Source of the DNA: Betaproteobacteria bacterium TMED41
Lineage (GTDB): Bacteria > Pseudomonadota > Gammaproteobacteria > Burkholderiales > Burkholderiaceae_A
DNA length: 8,341 bases
Assembly (NCBI GenBank): GCA_002167365.1
Contig: NHCU01000055.1
Location: 11,225-19,565 of the forward strand
Reading direction: 5' to 3'
This document shows positions 1 to 6,873 of the stretch, in pieces; the stretch's first letter is position 1, and every line of letters begins with the position of its first letter. A model generated the notes under the pieces. The model saw only the letters and a list, made by a program, of their open reading frames with translations. It did no database searches and was not told where the DNA came from. The position numbers and the translations under genes were made by a program.

Positions 1-112
1 CTCTAGCAAAGTTTATAGCAGTATCTTCAATGACCGCTTGCATCAATAAGTCGTCTCTAAGATGAACATGCCAATCATCCGGTTTAGTAATAATTAGATT
101 TGTATCTGTCAA
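1..112 (-). CDS. pyrC: Dihydroorotase PyrC, N-terminal fragment cut by left edge
   Basis: PyrC closes carbamoyl-aspartate to dihydroorotate, the third step of pyrimidine synthesis, in the cytoplasm. Only the first 37 codons lie in the window. Translating the minus strand from the TTG at 112-110 gives MTDTNLIITKPDDWHVHLRD and then a stretch ending in INFAR. The block KPDDWHVHLRD matches the start of class II dihydroorotases, where the two histidines of HxH (H15 and H17 here) bind zinc and the following arginine (R19) contacts substrate. The TTG start is chosen because it gives the usual distance of about 14 residues to HxH. There is no in-frame ATG before the motif, and the frame upstream closes at a TGA inside the glycerate kinase gene. 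The start lies only 2 bases after the kinase stop and no clear Shine-Dalgarno is seen, so translational coupling is likely. Identity is secure; the exact start is less so. Confidence 0.88.
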   Translation of the reverse strand, partial: MTDTNLIITKPDDWHVHLRDDLLMQAVIEDTAINFAR

Positions 113-114
113 TT

Positions 115-1419
115 TTAAATGACCAATAAAGCTCTGAAATCATTAACATTTGTTCGTGTTGGTCCAGTTGTAATGATATTTTTTAGGGGTTCAAAAACAC
201 CAAGAGCGTCATTGTTATCCAAAAGTGCCCTAGGGTCTATACCTTGAGAACGAATAGTCAAAATTGACTTGGGGTCAAAATAAACTCCAGCATGTGGACT
301 TACACCATCTATTCCGTCAGTGTCAGCAGCTAAACCGTAAACTCTCTTATGAATTCCTAATGCCTCGACTCTCAATGCAGTACTCAGTAGAAACTCAGCA
401 CAACGTCCTCCTCGACCGTTACCTTTAACTGTAACGGTACATTCTCCTCCTGACAACAACAAAAGGGGAAGTTGAAACATAGGATCGGGATTTAAGACTA
501 ACTCCCTTGTCCATCCAGCCATTACCTCTCCAACATCTCTTGCCTCTCCTGTGATAGCATCCCCCAAAGAAATTGTTGTTAATCCAATTTTTTTAGCTAA
601 ATTCGACGCAGCCAGTAAACTCTCTCTTGCGGTGGAAATTACATAATTACTACTGTGTTTCAGTCGTGGATCACCGGGTTTTGGTGTTTCCTCAACCATG
701 CCTTTTAAACCTTTTTCTAAATGTGAACTAACAGAAGTCGGAGCATCTACACTCCACCTATTTATCACGTCCAACGCATCCCTATAAGTAGATGGGTCTG
801 CAACACATGGACCAGAGGCAATATCAGTTGGATCATCACCCACAACATCTGAAATGATTAGTGCAGTTACTGGAGCTTTACTTAACAAAGATAGCTTGCC
901 ACCTTGAATACGTGATAAATGCTTTCTAACAATATTGATATCGGTAATTGGTGCACCACTATTCAATAATTCTTTTGTAACTTGTTTTAAATCATGATTG
1001 GATACTCCTTCAACTGGTAATGAGAGCAAACTCGATCCACCTCCAGAAATTAAAACCAAAAGCAAATCGTCCGCCGTGAGTTTTTTTACTGCTTGATATA
1101 TTTCCTGAGCAGCAGTTTCTCCAGCCAAATCTGGAACAGGATGACCAGCTTCTATACAACGAATTTTTTTTAACGGTAATCCATGCGCATATCTGGTAAC
1201 AACCAACCCCTCTAGCTGAATCTTATTTCTCCATTCTTTTTCAACAGCAAATGCCATACTTGCAGCAGCTTTTCCAGCACCCACTACCATTATTTTTCCG
1301 TTGGGTAATTTAGGCAAGTATGAGGGAACAATCTCTATTGGATCAGCAGTTTTCACTGCTTGACGAAATGATTCTTTTAAAAAGGCAATGGGGTCTGAAT
1401 TAAATTCATCAAGATTCAT
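115..1419 (-). CDS. gckA: Glycerate 2-kinase, DUF4147/MOFRL family (GckA/TtuD type)
   Basis: This predicted cytoplasmic enzyme phosphorylates D-glycerate to 2-phosphoglycerate, feeding glycerate into lower glycolysis. Family members have also been annotated as TtuD hydroxypyruvate reductase. The 434 residues fit the family length. The N-terminal DUF4147 domain (about 10-240) shows GAGKAAASMA at 47-56 with the conserved lysine K50, GHPVPD at 93-98, SGGGSSLL at 126-133, the NIVRKHLSRIQGGK segment at 163-176, and SDVVGDDPTDIASGP at 191-205. The C-terminal MOFRL domain (about 315-430) has SGGE, GNGRGGR, a TDGIDG segment and the usual TGPTRTNVND close to the end. A small deviation is GRGGRCAE where GRGGRNQE is common. 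The ATG start is preceded by AGAAAG with a 5-base spacer. It follows the ABC exporter after 79 bases and runs straight into pyrC. Glycerate could come from a serine or glyoxylate route, but no such genes are visible here to decide. Confidence 0.9.
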   Translation of the reverse strand: MNLDEFNSDPIAFLKESFRQAVKTADPIEIVPSYLPKLPNGKIMVVGAGKAAASMAFAVEKEWRNKIQLEGLVVTRYAHGLPLKKIRCIEAGHPVPDLAGETAAQEIYQAVKKLTADDLLLVLISGGGSSLLSLPVEGVSNHDLKQVTKELLNSGAPITDINIVRKHLSRIQGGKLSLLSKAPVTALIISDVVGDDPTDIASGPCVADPSTYRDALDVINRWSVDAPTSVSSHLEKGLKGMVEETPKPGDPRLKHSSNYVISTARESLLAASNLAKKIGLTTISLGDAITGEARDVGEVMAGWTRELVLNPDPMFQLPLLLLSGGECTVTVKGNGRGGRCAEFLLSTALRVEALGIHKRVYGLAADTDGIDGVSPHAGVYFDPKSILTIRSQGIDPRALLDNNDALGVFEPLKNIITTGPTRTNVNDFRALLVI

Positions 1420-1424
1420 ATTAA

Positions 1425-1430
1425 CTTTCT
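1425..1430 (-). promoter_or_regulatory. Ribosome binding site of glycerate kinase
   Basis: AGAAAG lies 5 bases before the ATG at 1419-1417. It is a moderate purine-rich Shine-Dalgarno match, and it supports this ATG as the start. It stands out because several other genes in the window have no such sequence. Confidence 0.5.
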
Positions 1431-1433
1431 ATT

Positions 1434-1460
1434 TTTATAAAATCCAAAGAGTTTTGTTAA
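1434..1460 (-). promoter_or_regulatory. Possible internal promoter before glycerate kinase and pyrC
   Basis: The 79-base spacer between the ABC exporter and the glycerate kinase is the longest gap in the window and is almost pure A+T. Reading the minus strand it contains TTAACA (1460-1455), close to a sigma70 -35 box, and TATAAA (1439-1434), close to a -10 box. The spacer between them is 15 bases, shorter than the optimal 17. In DNA this AT-rich such matches arise by chance, so this is a weak call that rests mostly on the length of the gap. No stem-loop terminator for the upstream gene was found in the same spacer. Confidence 0.22.
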
Positions 1461-1498
1461 GAAAAATTATCAAAAAATATTTCAAATAAATTATTCAA

Positions 1499-3298
1499 TT
1501 ATATATCTTTTGCCTCAGCCTGAATTGTCCATAATCTTAAATAATGGCCCTTTTGTTTGAGTAATTGATCATGAGAGCCTCTCTCAACAATACGCCCCTT
1601 ATCAAAAACATAAATCATGTCAGCATCCACAATTGTTGATAGTCGGTGAGCAATAATTAAACTTGTCCTTCCCTTACTTATTTCTCTAATTTGAGACTTT
1701 ATTGCCCTCTCTGAGACCGAGTCCAAAGCAGAAGTTGCTTCATCAAAAATCAATATTGAAGGTTTTTTTAATAAGACCCTTGCAATTGCAACTCGCTGTT
1801 TTTCTCCTCCTGATAATTTTAGCCCGCGCTCTCCAACCACAGTATCTATTCCCTCAGGCAAAGAACTTACGAAAGTACCTAAATTCGAAGCACCAATAAC
1901 TTTCATAATTTCTTCAATTGTTGCATTTGTATTTGCATACTGAATATTATTTTTCAAACTATCATTGAATAAAACAATATCCTGCGGAACTATTCCAATT
2001 TCTGATCTGAGTGATGACTGAGTAACATTTTTAATATTTTGACCATCAATTTCTATTTTTCCATTTTCAACATCATAGAAACGATAAATGAGTTTGGCTA
2101 ATGTACTTTTACCAGCCCCAGATTTTCCAACTATAGCAGTTGTTTTTCCGGGAATTAATTCAAAATCCAAGTCTTTCAGAATTGCCCGTCTTTTATCATA
2201 AGAAAAACTTACTGATCTAAAAATTAATTGGCCGTTTGAAACCTTTAATAAATTGGCATTCGGAATATCAGTTACTTCAGTTTTTTTTTCCAAAAGTGAA
2301 AATAATTTCTCCATATCAGCAATGCTTTGTTTTATTTCTCTATACAGAACTCCAAGAAAATTTAAGGGTATGTACAACTGAATCATGAAAGCATTGATTA
2401 AAACAAGATCTCCTAATGTTAATTGATCCTGCATAACTCCTGCAATGGCTTGCCAAACAATTAACGTGACTGCGGTTGCAATTATCAAAGCTTGTCCAAG
2501 ATTCAAAAAAGCCAAAGAGGATTGGTTTTTGATTGCCGCCTCTTGCCATTGCAAAAGATTTACATTGTATCGATCGAGTTCATAAGATTCATTGTTAAAA
2601 AACTTAACTGTTTCATAGTTCATAAGAGAATCTATAGCACCTGAATTGGCTTTTGAATCTAGTTCATTCATCTTTCTTCTCAAACTAGTTCTCCAATTAG
2701 TTACTAAAATTGTGTAGCTAACATAAAAGAGAAGAGCAATAGAAGTAATAAGAAAAAAAATGGGCTCGTAGTTAATTGCCAACCACCCAATGACTAGTAT
2801 AACTTCTACAAAGGTAGGGAAAATACTATAGAGAGTAAAATTGACCATTGTACTAACACCTCTAGTACCTCTTTCAATATCCCTGGTTAGTGACCCAGTT
2901 TTTTTTTCAAGATGAAATCTTAATGACAAATGATGTAAATGAGAAAAAACTTGTAATGAAATATCTCTGACAGAGGATTGTGTAACTCGAGCAAATATTA
3001 GTTCTCTTAGTTCAGAAAATGCTGTGGATGCAAAACGCATTAAGCCATACCCAATTATCAAAACAACTGGAACTGAAATAAAATCATTCACACCATCTAT
3101 ACTTTCCTTCTTTGATTGGAACACAGTTATGTAGTCAACTATTTCTTTTAGTAAAACAGGGATACCCACAGTGGCAATTTTAGCTAAAACCAATGAAAGT
3201 AAAGCAAGACCCATCCTAGTTTTATATTTGAGTAAATATGTTAGTAATTTTTTGAGTACTTGAAATGACTTATTTTTATCTGTATGGAATTTATTCAT
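1499..3298 (-). CDS. Atm1-type ABC exporter, fused permease and ATPase (ABCB7/HMT1 family)
   Basis: This is an inner-membrane half-transporter expected to work as a homodimer. Relatives in mitochondria and bacteria export glutathione-linked sulfur species or metal-glutathione conjugates. The 599 residues carry six hydrophobic membrane segments (near 29-50, 77-97, 155-178, 181-200, 267-289, 296-316), then an ATPase domain. The ATPase shows Walker A GKSGAGKST at 391-399, the Q-loop glutamine Q439 in IVPQD, signature LSGGEKQ at 495-501, Walker B ILIFDE at 515-520 with catalytic E520, the D-loop SALD, and H-switch H551. Atm1 membership rather than MsbA rests on the ETVKFFNNE segment (229-237), on PLNFLGVLYREIKQSIADME (311-330), and on VTQSSLRSEIGIVPQD followed by LFNDS. 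The ATG start is taken 29 bases after the DUF429 stop; no Shine-Dalgarno is apparent. Neighbours give no substrate clue: no iron-sulfur assembly or glutathione gene is in view. Confidence 0.92.
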   Translation of the reverse strand: MNKFHTDKNKSFQVLKKLLTYLLKYKTRMGLALLSLVLAKIATVGIPVLLKEIVDYITVFQSKKESIDGVNDFISVPVVLIIGYGLMRFASTAFSELRELIFARVTQSSVRDISLQVFSHLHHLSLRFHLEKKTGSLTRDIERGTRGVSTMVNFTLYSIFPTFVEVILVIGWLAINYEPIFFLITSIALLFYVSYTILVTNWRTSLRRKMNELDSKANSGAIDSLMNYETVKFFNNESYELDRYNVNLLQWQEAAIKNQSSLAFLNLGQALIIATAVTLIVWQAIAGVMQDQLTLGDLVLINAFMIQLYIPLNFLGVLYREIKQSIADMEKLFSLLEKKTEVTDIPNANLLKVSNGQLIFRSVSFSYDKRRAILKDLDFELIPGKTTAIVGKSGAGKSTLAKLIYRFYDVENGKIEIDGQNIKNVTQSSLRSEIGIVPQDIVLFNDSLKNNIQYANTNATIEEIMKVIGASNLGTFVSSLPEGIDTVVGERGLKLSGGEKQRVAIARVLLKKPSILIFDEATSALDSVSERAIKSQIREISKGRTSLIIAHRLSTIVDADMIYVFDKGRIVERGSHDQLLKQKGHYLRLWTIQAEAKDI

Positions 3299-3327
3299 GA
3301 TTTTTAAAAATTAACTTAAATAAAAAA

Positions 3328-4215
3328 CTATGAACAAAGAATCCAACCCTCTAAAGGGTCTATGTTTTGAGGAAGGCCAAAATTTGTTTTTAAGATAGAA
3401 CTCGATACTTTCACCATGCATATTACAGAATCTAGAAAGTCTCCTTGTCCGTCTTGTAAAACAGTTTCAGACATTTCTTTTGAAATCATAAGTTTCAAAT
3501 TTAATCCTGCTTCATCATTGATTAATCCAGTGAGTAACAACTTTCTGGAGTTTAGGCGTTCTGTATTTTGCTTTCTTTGGTCATCACTTTTATATGAGTC
3601 TTTAGTAATTACTTTTGCAAGGAGTGCTGGATAAGCTTCAAATGCGATTTTTAAAAATTTCCTTCTGGATTTTTTTTTAACAACCTCTTCGTATACTTCG
3701 TTGACAGATATCGCATCTGAGTGAGCAGGAAAAATCAAGCCCGCTCTTAACATTCTGGATATGCCAGAATGCATCATCCATGCGACCGGCGGATTAGTCC
3801 ACCTCATAGCTGAACTTGATCCAGCAGCTAAATCAGTCAGTCTCCAAGCATATTTTTTTCCTGCTGGTCTAGAGTCGCACCAAGCTTTAAAGCAAGCTTT
3901 TAAGTACTCTCGATCTTTGCAACAATAAAACTGCACAAACTTTTCCCAGTCGGTAGGCCAATTATATCCTTCAATAAGCTGTCTAGGCATGCCAAATGGC
4001 AAATCAAAACCACCAATCCAATTTTGTTTGAGCGCTAAAAAAGATGTAAAGTCATCCAAACTTTTTAATTCAATAAAACTATTTAAACTGACAAAATTAG
4101 TTTTTATTTTTTTATTGTGGTTTTGTAAGTATTTTAAACAACCAACTGCAACTATTATTGGTTTAGTCTTTTTTGGAGCAGAGCTAAAATCGAGCCCGAT
4201 AACTTTAATATCCAC
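3328..4215 (-). CDS. DUF429 protein, predicted RNase H-like nuclease fold, function unknown
   Basis: No member function is assigned that I can name; the family is classed as a predicted nuclease of the RNase H-like superfamily. The 295 residues contain the family landmarks in order: GLDFSSAPKKTKP at 7-19 with a first acidic residue D9 at the end of a beta strand, GGFDLPFGMPRQL at 68-80 with D71, a central block with NPPVAWMM at 141-148, FEAYPALLAK at 192-201 followed by SYKSDD, and QGDFLDSVICM at 257-267 with D259 and D262. D9, D71, E193 and D259/D262 are reasonable candidates for a metal-binding acidic cluster, which is inference. There is no signal peptide or membrane segment. Translation begins at a GTG at 4215-4213, 15 bases after nudB ends, with no visible Shine-Dalgarno; no ATG offers a better start before GLDF. 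Close spacing suggests co-transcription with nudB and the exporter. Confidence 0.82.
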   Translation of the reverse strand: MDIKVIGLDFSSAPKKTKPIIVAVGCLKYLQNHNKKIKTNFVSLNSFIELKSLDDFTSFLALKQNWIGGFDLPFGMPRQLIEGYNWPTDWEKFVQFYCCKDREYLKACFKAWCDSRPAGKKYAWRLTDLAAGSSSAMRWTNPPVAWMMHSGISRMLRAGLIFPAHSDAISVNEVYEEVVKKKSRRKFLKIAFEAYPALLAKVITKDSYKSDDQRKQNTERLNSRKLLLTGLINDEAGLNLKLMISKEMSETVLQDGQGDFLDSVICMVKVSSSILKTNFGLPQNIDPLEGWILCS

Positions 4216-4230
4216 GTTTTTATAAGGTTA

Positions 4231-4686
4231 TCAGATTTTTTCTTTTTGAAAACGAACAGGAAGCTCCTTTATTGCAAGAACATTCGTCCAAGAAAAACAC
4301 TTTTCTGCAGCTTCTCTCCAGAATAGCCATTTGAAATTAACATGCTCTCGAGGTGATAAGGTTATTTTATTTTGTGATTCTACACATACAGAAAAAATAT
4401 GTTCTGTATTAAATTCAACGTTGTCCTCATATTTAAACTTCCATTGTGGAAAAATTTTAAATTCTCGGGAAAAATTCCAATTTATCCAGTCATGACTGCC
4501 TGCAATAATTCCAGTTTCTTCTCTCAATTCCCTTTGAGCTGCTTCAAACAGATCCTCTTCAAGATAATCAACACTTCCGGTGATTGATTGCCAAAAGTTG
4601 TCACGGTCAGCTCTTTCGAGTAGCAAAATATTTAAATCTTTATCATGTACAACAACCAAAACGGACTTGGGAATTTTCTTTTTCAA
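4231..4686 (-). CDS. nudB: Dihydroneopterin triphosphate diphosphatase NudB
   Basis: NudB removes pyrophosphate from dihydroneopterin triphosphate, the second step of folate synthesis, in the cytoplasm. The 151-residue length is normal. The Nudix box spans residues 37-60, from GSVDYLEE through RELREETGI, with the REL and EE residues that bind magnesium. Its first spacer is one residue longer than the standard Nudix consensus, as in betaproteobacterial NudB proteins. Upstream FWQSITGS (31-38), and downstream FPQWKFKYED (79-88) and NTEHIFSVCV (93-102), are also typical of NudB rather than other Nudix hydrolases. The start is a TTG at 4686-4684, giving MKKKIPKSVLVVVH, which lines up with the usual KIPESVLVVIH opening of this family. 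The leader is a run of A residues without a Shine-Dalgarno. It follows aspS by 24 bases, the common betaproteobacterial arrangement, so coupling to aspS transcription is likely. Confidence 0.92.
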   Translation of the reverse strand: MKKKIPKSVLVVVHDKDLNILLLERADRDNFWQSITGSVDYLEEDLFEAAQRELREETGIIAGSHDWINWNFSREFKIFPQWKFKYEDNVEFNTEHIFSVCVESQNKITLSPREHVNFKWLFWREAAEKCFSWTNVLAIKELPVRFQKEKI

Positions 4687-4710
4687 TTTTTTTTAATTAG
4701 CTTAAGTTTG

Positions 4711-6480
4711 TTATTTAACTCTTATGTTTAATTCTCTGAGCTGAGCATCCTCAATACTTGAAGGCGCATCTGTCAGCAAACATTGCCCTCTTTGTGTTTT
4801 AGGAAAAGCTATTACATCTCTGATTGAATTTGCACCAACCAATAATGAAATAAGTCTGTCAAGACCAAAGGCTATTCCGCCATGAGGAGGGGCACCATAT
4901 TGGAGTGAGTTGAGCAAAAAGCCAAATTTTAATTCAGCTTCGTTCTCTGAAATATTTAAAATTTTAAAAACCTGTTTTTGTATATCGGCTTTGTGGATTC
5001 TCACTGAGCCTCCACCTACCTCCCATCCATTAATTACCATATCATACGCATCCGCCTTTACAAGAGAGGGATCCGTATACAAATCTTTCTCATTCTCGGT
5101 TTTTGGAGATGTGAAAGGGTGATGAACTGCTTCCCACCTTCCTTGTTCATCATCGTATTCAAACATCGGAAAATCAACAACCCACAACGGCTTCCAACCA
5201 TCTTCAAATAAACCAGTTTTTTTTCCGAAATCACTAGCACCTATTTTATTTCTAAGAGCCCCCAATGAATCATTAACTATTTTAGGTTTATCAGAGCCGA
5301 AAAAGATTAAATCTCTGTTTTTCGCACCACATCTGGAAAGTATATTTTTTAGTGCAACATCACTAATATTTTTTACAATTGGAGATTGCAAACCGCCTCT
5401 GCCTTTATTTAAATCGTTAACTTTAATCCAAGCGAGACCTTTTGCCCCATAAATTTTCACAAAATTTGTATATTCATCTATTTCACCTCTTGAAAGTTCA
5501 CCACCTTGAGGAATCAAAAGTGCTGCAACTCGACCATTTGACTTTGCAACACTAGAAAAAACTTTAAACTCAATATCTCTTACTAAGTCTGAAATATCTG
5601 TAAGTTCAAGTTTCACACGAAGATCTGGTTTGTCAGAACCGAATCTTCCCATAACCTCCTCATATGTCAAAACAGGAAAAGGTGTGAGTTTTATGTTTGC
5701 AACTTTTAAAAAAACATTTTTTATCAATGTTTCAAAAATTTCTCTTATTTCAGTTTGATTTAAAAAAGATGTCTCACAGTCGATTTGAGTAAATTCCGGC
5801 TGTCGGTCTGCCCTAAGGTCTTCATCACGGAAACATTTTGTAATTTGGTAATATCTATCAAGCCCTGCGACCATTAGTAACTGCTTAAACAGTTGTGGAG
5901 ACTGAGGTAAAGCAAAAAACTCTCCTCTATTAATTCTTGACGGAACAAGAAAGTCTCTTGCACCCTCTGGTGTAGATTTAGTCAAAATAGGAGTTTCAAT
6001 ATCTAAAAAATCATGCTCTTCAAGGAATCTTCTAACTTCGGAAGTAAATTTATGACGCAAAAGAAGATTCCTTTGCATAAAGGATCTTCGTAGATCAAAC
6101 ACTCGATTTGTAAGCCGTACTGTCTCAGACAGGTTTTCGTCATCCAGTAAAAAAGGTGGAGTAATGGAGTAGTTCAAGACAGTTATCTCAGAACACAAGA
6201 CCTCAACTTCCCCACTTGTTAAAGAGAAGTTTTCACTACCCTTAGGTCTTCTTCTAACATTTCCTGTTAATTGAATACAAAACTCATTTCTCAACTTTTC
6301 AGCAACTTGAAACATTTTTGGAAAATCCGGATCACAAACCACCTGCGCTATGCCATATCTGTCTCGGACATCCAAAAAAATTACTCCACCGTGGTCACGT
6401 CGACGCATGATCCATCCGCACAATTGAACATCTTTACCTAGCTGGTCACTAGAGATTTTTCCACAATAATTTGAACGCAT
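4711..6480 (-). CDS. aspS: Aspartyl-tRNA synthetase, probably non-discriminating (Asp/Asn)
   Basis: AspRS charges tRNA with aspartate. The 589 residues match the bacterial form: an N-terminal anticodon-binding OB domain (about 1-105), then the class II catalytic core split by a GAD insertion (roughly 280-400). Motif 1 lies near FLEEHDFLDIETPIL (152-166), the aspartate-binding region is QSPQLFKQ (193-200), motif 2 is FRDEDLRADRQPEFTQID (217-234), and motif 3 is GLDRL (539-543) with R542. In the OB domain the sequence RRRDHGG (26-32) has histidine at H30, equivalent to H31 of Pseudomonas aeruginosa AspRS, a determinant of relaxed tRNA recognition. The enzyme may therefore also charge tRNA-Asn, needing GatCAB to finish Asn-tRNA. 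The ATG start has AGG 7 bases upstream, and that AGG overlaps the fmdB stop codon, so the two genes are tightly coupled. nudB follows. Confidence 0.97.
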   Translation of the reverse strand: MRSNYCGKISSDQLGKDVQLCGWIMRRRDHGGVIFLDVRDRYGIAQVVCDPDFPKMFQVAEKLRNEFCIQLTGNVRRRPKGSENFSLTSGEVEVLCSEITVLNYSITPPFLLDDENLSETVRLTNRVFDLRRSFMQRNLLLRHKFTSEVRRFLEEHDFLDIETPILTKSTPEGARDFLVPSRINRGEFFALPQSPQLFKQLLMVAGLDRYYQITKCFRDEDLRADRQPEFTQIDCETSFLNQTEIREIFETLIKNVFLKVANIKLTPFPVLTYEEVMGRFGSDKPDLRVKLELTDISDLVRDIEFKVFSSVAKSNGRVAALLIPQGGELSRGEIDEYTNFVKIYGAKGLAWIKVNDLNKGRGGLQSPIVKNISDVALKNILSRCGAKNRDLIFFGSDKPKIVNDSLGALRNKIGASDFGKKTGLFEDGWKPLWVVDFPMFEYDDEQGRWEAVHHPFTSPKTENEKDLYTDPSLVKADAYDMVINGWEVGGGSVRIHKADIQKQVFKILNISENEAELKFGFLLNSLQYGAPPHGGIAFGLDRLISLLVGANSIRDVIAFPKTQRGQCLLTDAPSSIEDAQLRELNIRVK

Positions 6481-6487
6481 TTTTTTA

Positions 6488-6491
6488 CCTA
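6488..6491 (-). promoter_or_regulatory. aspS ribosome binding site overlapping fmdB stop codon
   Basis: Reading the minus strand, TAGG contains both the TAG stop of fmdB (6491-6489) and the AGG core of the aspS Shine-Dalgarno, 7 bases before the aspS ATG. Ribosomes ending fmdB would sit on the aspS initiation site, which is consistent with translational coupling. Confidence 0.55.
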
Positions 6492-6848
6492 GGCTGGTTT
6501 TGATATATTTTTAATAGAGGATTTACCCTTTTTACTTGTACTTTTTTTTGAAGTTTTAGGAGTGGATAAATTTTTTTCTGACTTGCTAGAACTTGTAGAA
6601 TTGTCATCTTTTTTTATTTTATTATTACTGGCATCTGCTTTTTTTTCTTTTTCCGCTTTTTTTTGTCCATCACGAAAATCTGTAACATACCAGCCAGAAC
6701 CCTTTAAAACAAAACCAGCAGCAGTCAATTTTCGTGTGAACCCCTCTTCTCCACATTCGGGACAAATTATCAAGTTTTTATCAGATAACTTTTGCAAAAC
6801 ATCTTTTGAGTAACCACATTTACTGCATTCATATGGATATATTGGCAT
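6489..6848 (-). CDS. FmdB-family zinc ribbon protein with Lys/Ser-rich tail
   Basis: This is a small cytoplasmic protein of the FmdB (CxxC_CxxC_SSSS) family. These are thought to be regulatory or nucleic-acid-associated, but their role is not settled. The zinc ribbon is complete: C8 and C11 in ECSKCG, C29 and C32 in CPECG, within the first 40 residues. It is followed by LTAAGFVLKGSGWYVTDFR (41-59), a block well conserved in proteobacterial members. From about residue 62 to 119 the protein is low-complexity, dominated by lysine, serine, asparagine and threonine, and likely disordered and strongly basic overall. In DNA this tail holds several long A tracts. The ATG start gives the standard MPIYPYEC opening; only a weak GAG lies upstream. 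It sits 25 bases after ssb and 8 bases before the aspS ATG. Betaproteobacteria usually have a DUF502 membrane protein gene between fmdB and aspS; here there is none. Confidence 0.9.
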   Translation of the reverse strand: MPIYPYECSKCGYSKDVLQKLSDKNLIICPECGEEGFTRKLTAAGFVLKGSGWYVTDFRDGQKKAEKEKKADASNNKIKKDDNSTSSSKSEKNLSTPKTSKKSTSKKGKSSIKNISKPA

Positions 6849-6873
6849 CTTATAATCTCAAATTATTTTTTTA

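Noticed and set aside
1420..1498. Possible intrinsic terminator after the exporter gene
   Set aside because: The spacer has T-rich runs but no GC-containing stem of useful length before them.
1702..1899. Plus-strand open frame of 65 codons inside the exporter gene
   Set aside because: It lies fully within the exporter ATPase coding region in another frame, shows no recognisable motif, and its composition mirrors the codons of the real gene. The other plus-strand frames at 3416-3634, 3989-4225, 4399-4587, 4910-5122, 6562-6813 and 7398-7637 were rejected for the same reason.
2340..2549. Second minus-strand frame within the exporter gene, and a similar one at 5058-5240 within aspS
   Set aside because: Both are shifted frames of well-supported genes. 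They carry no family motifs and have no ribosome site of note.
6852..6866. Small inverted repeat ATAAT-CTCAA-ATTAT just before fmdB, with the only GAG in the loop
   Set aside because: The stem is five A-T pairs and would be unstable. Such repeats are expected by chance in spacers this AT-rich, so an RNA switch or terminator is not supported.
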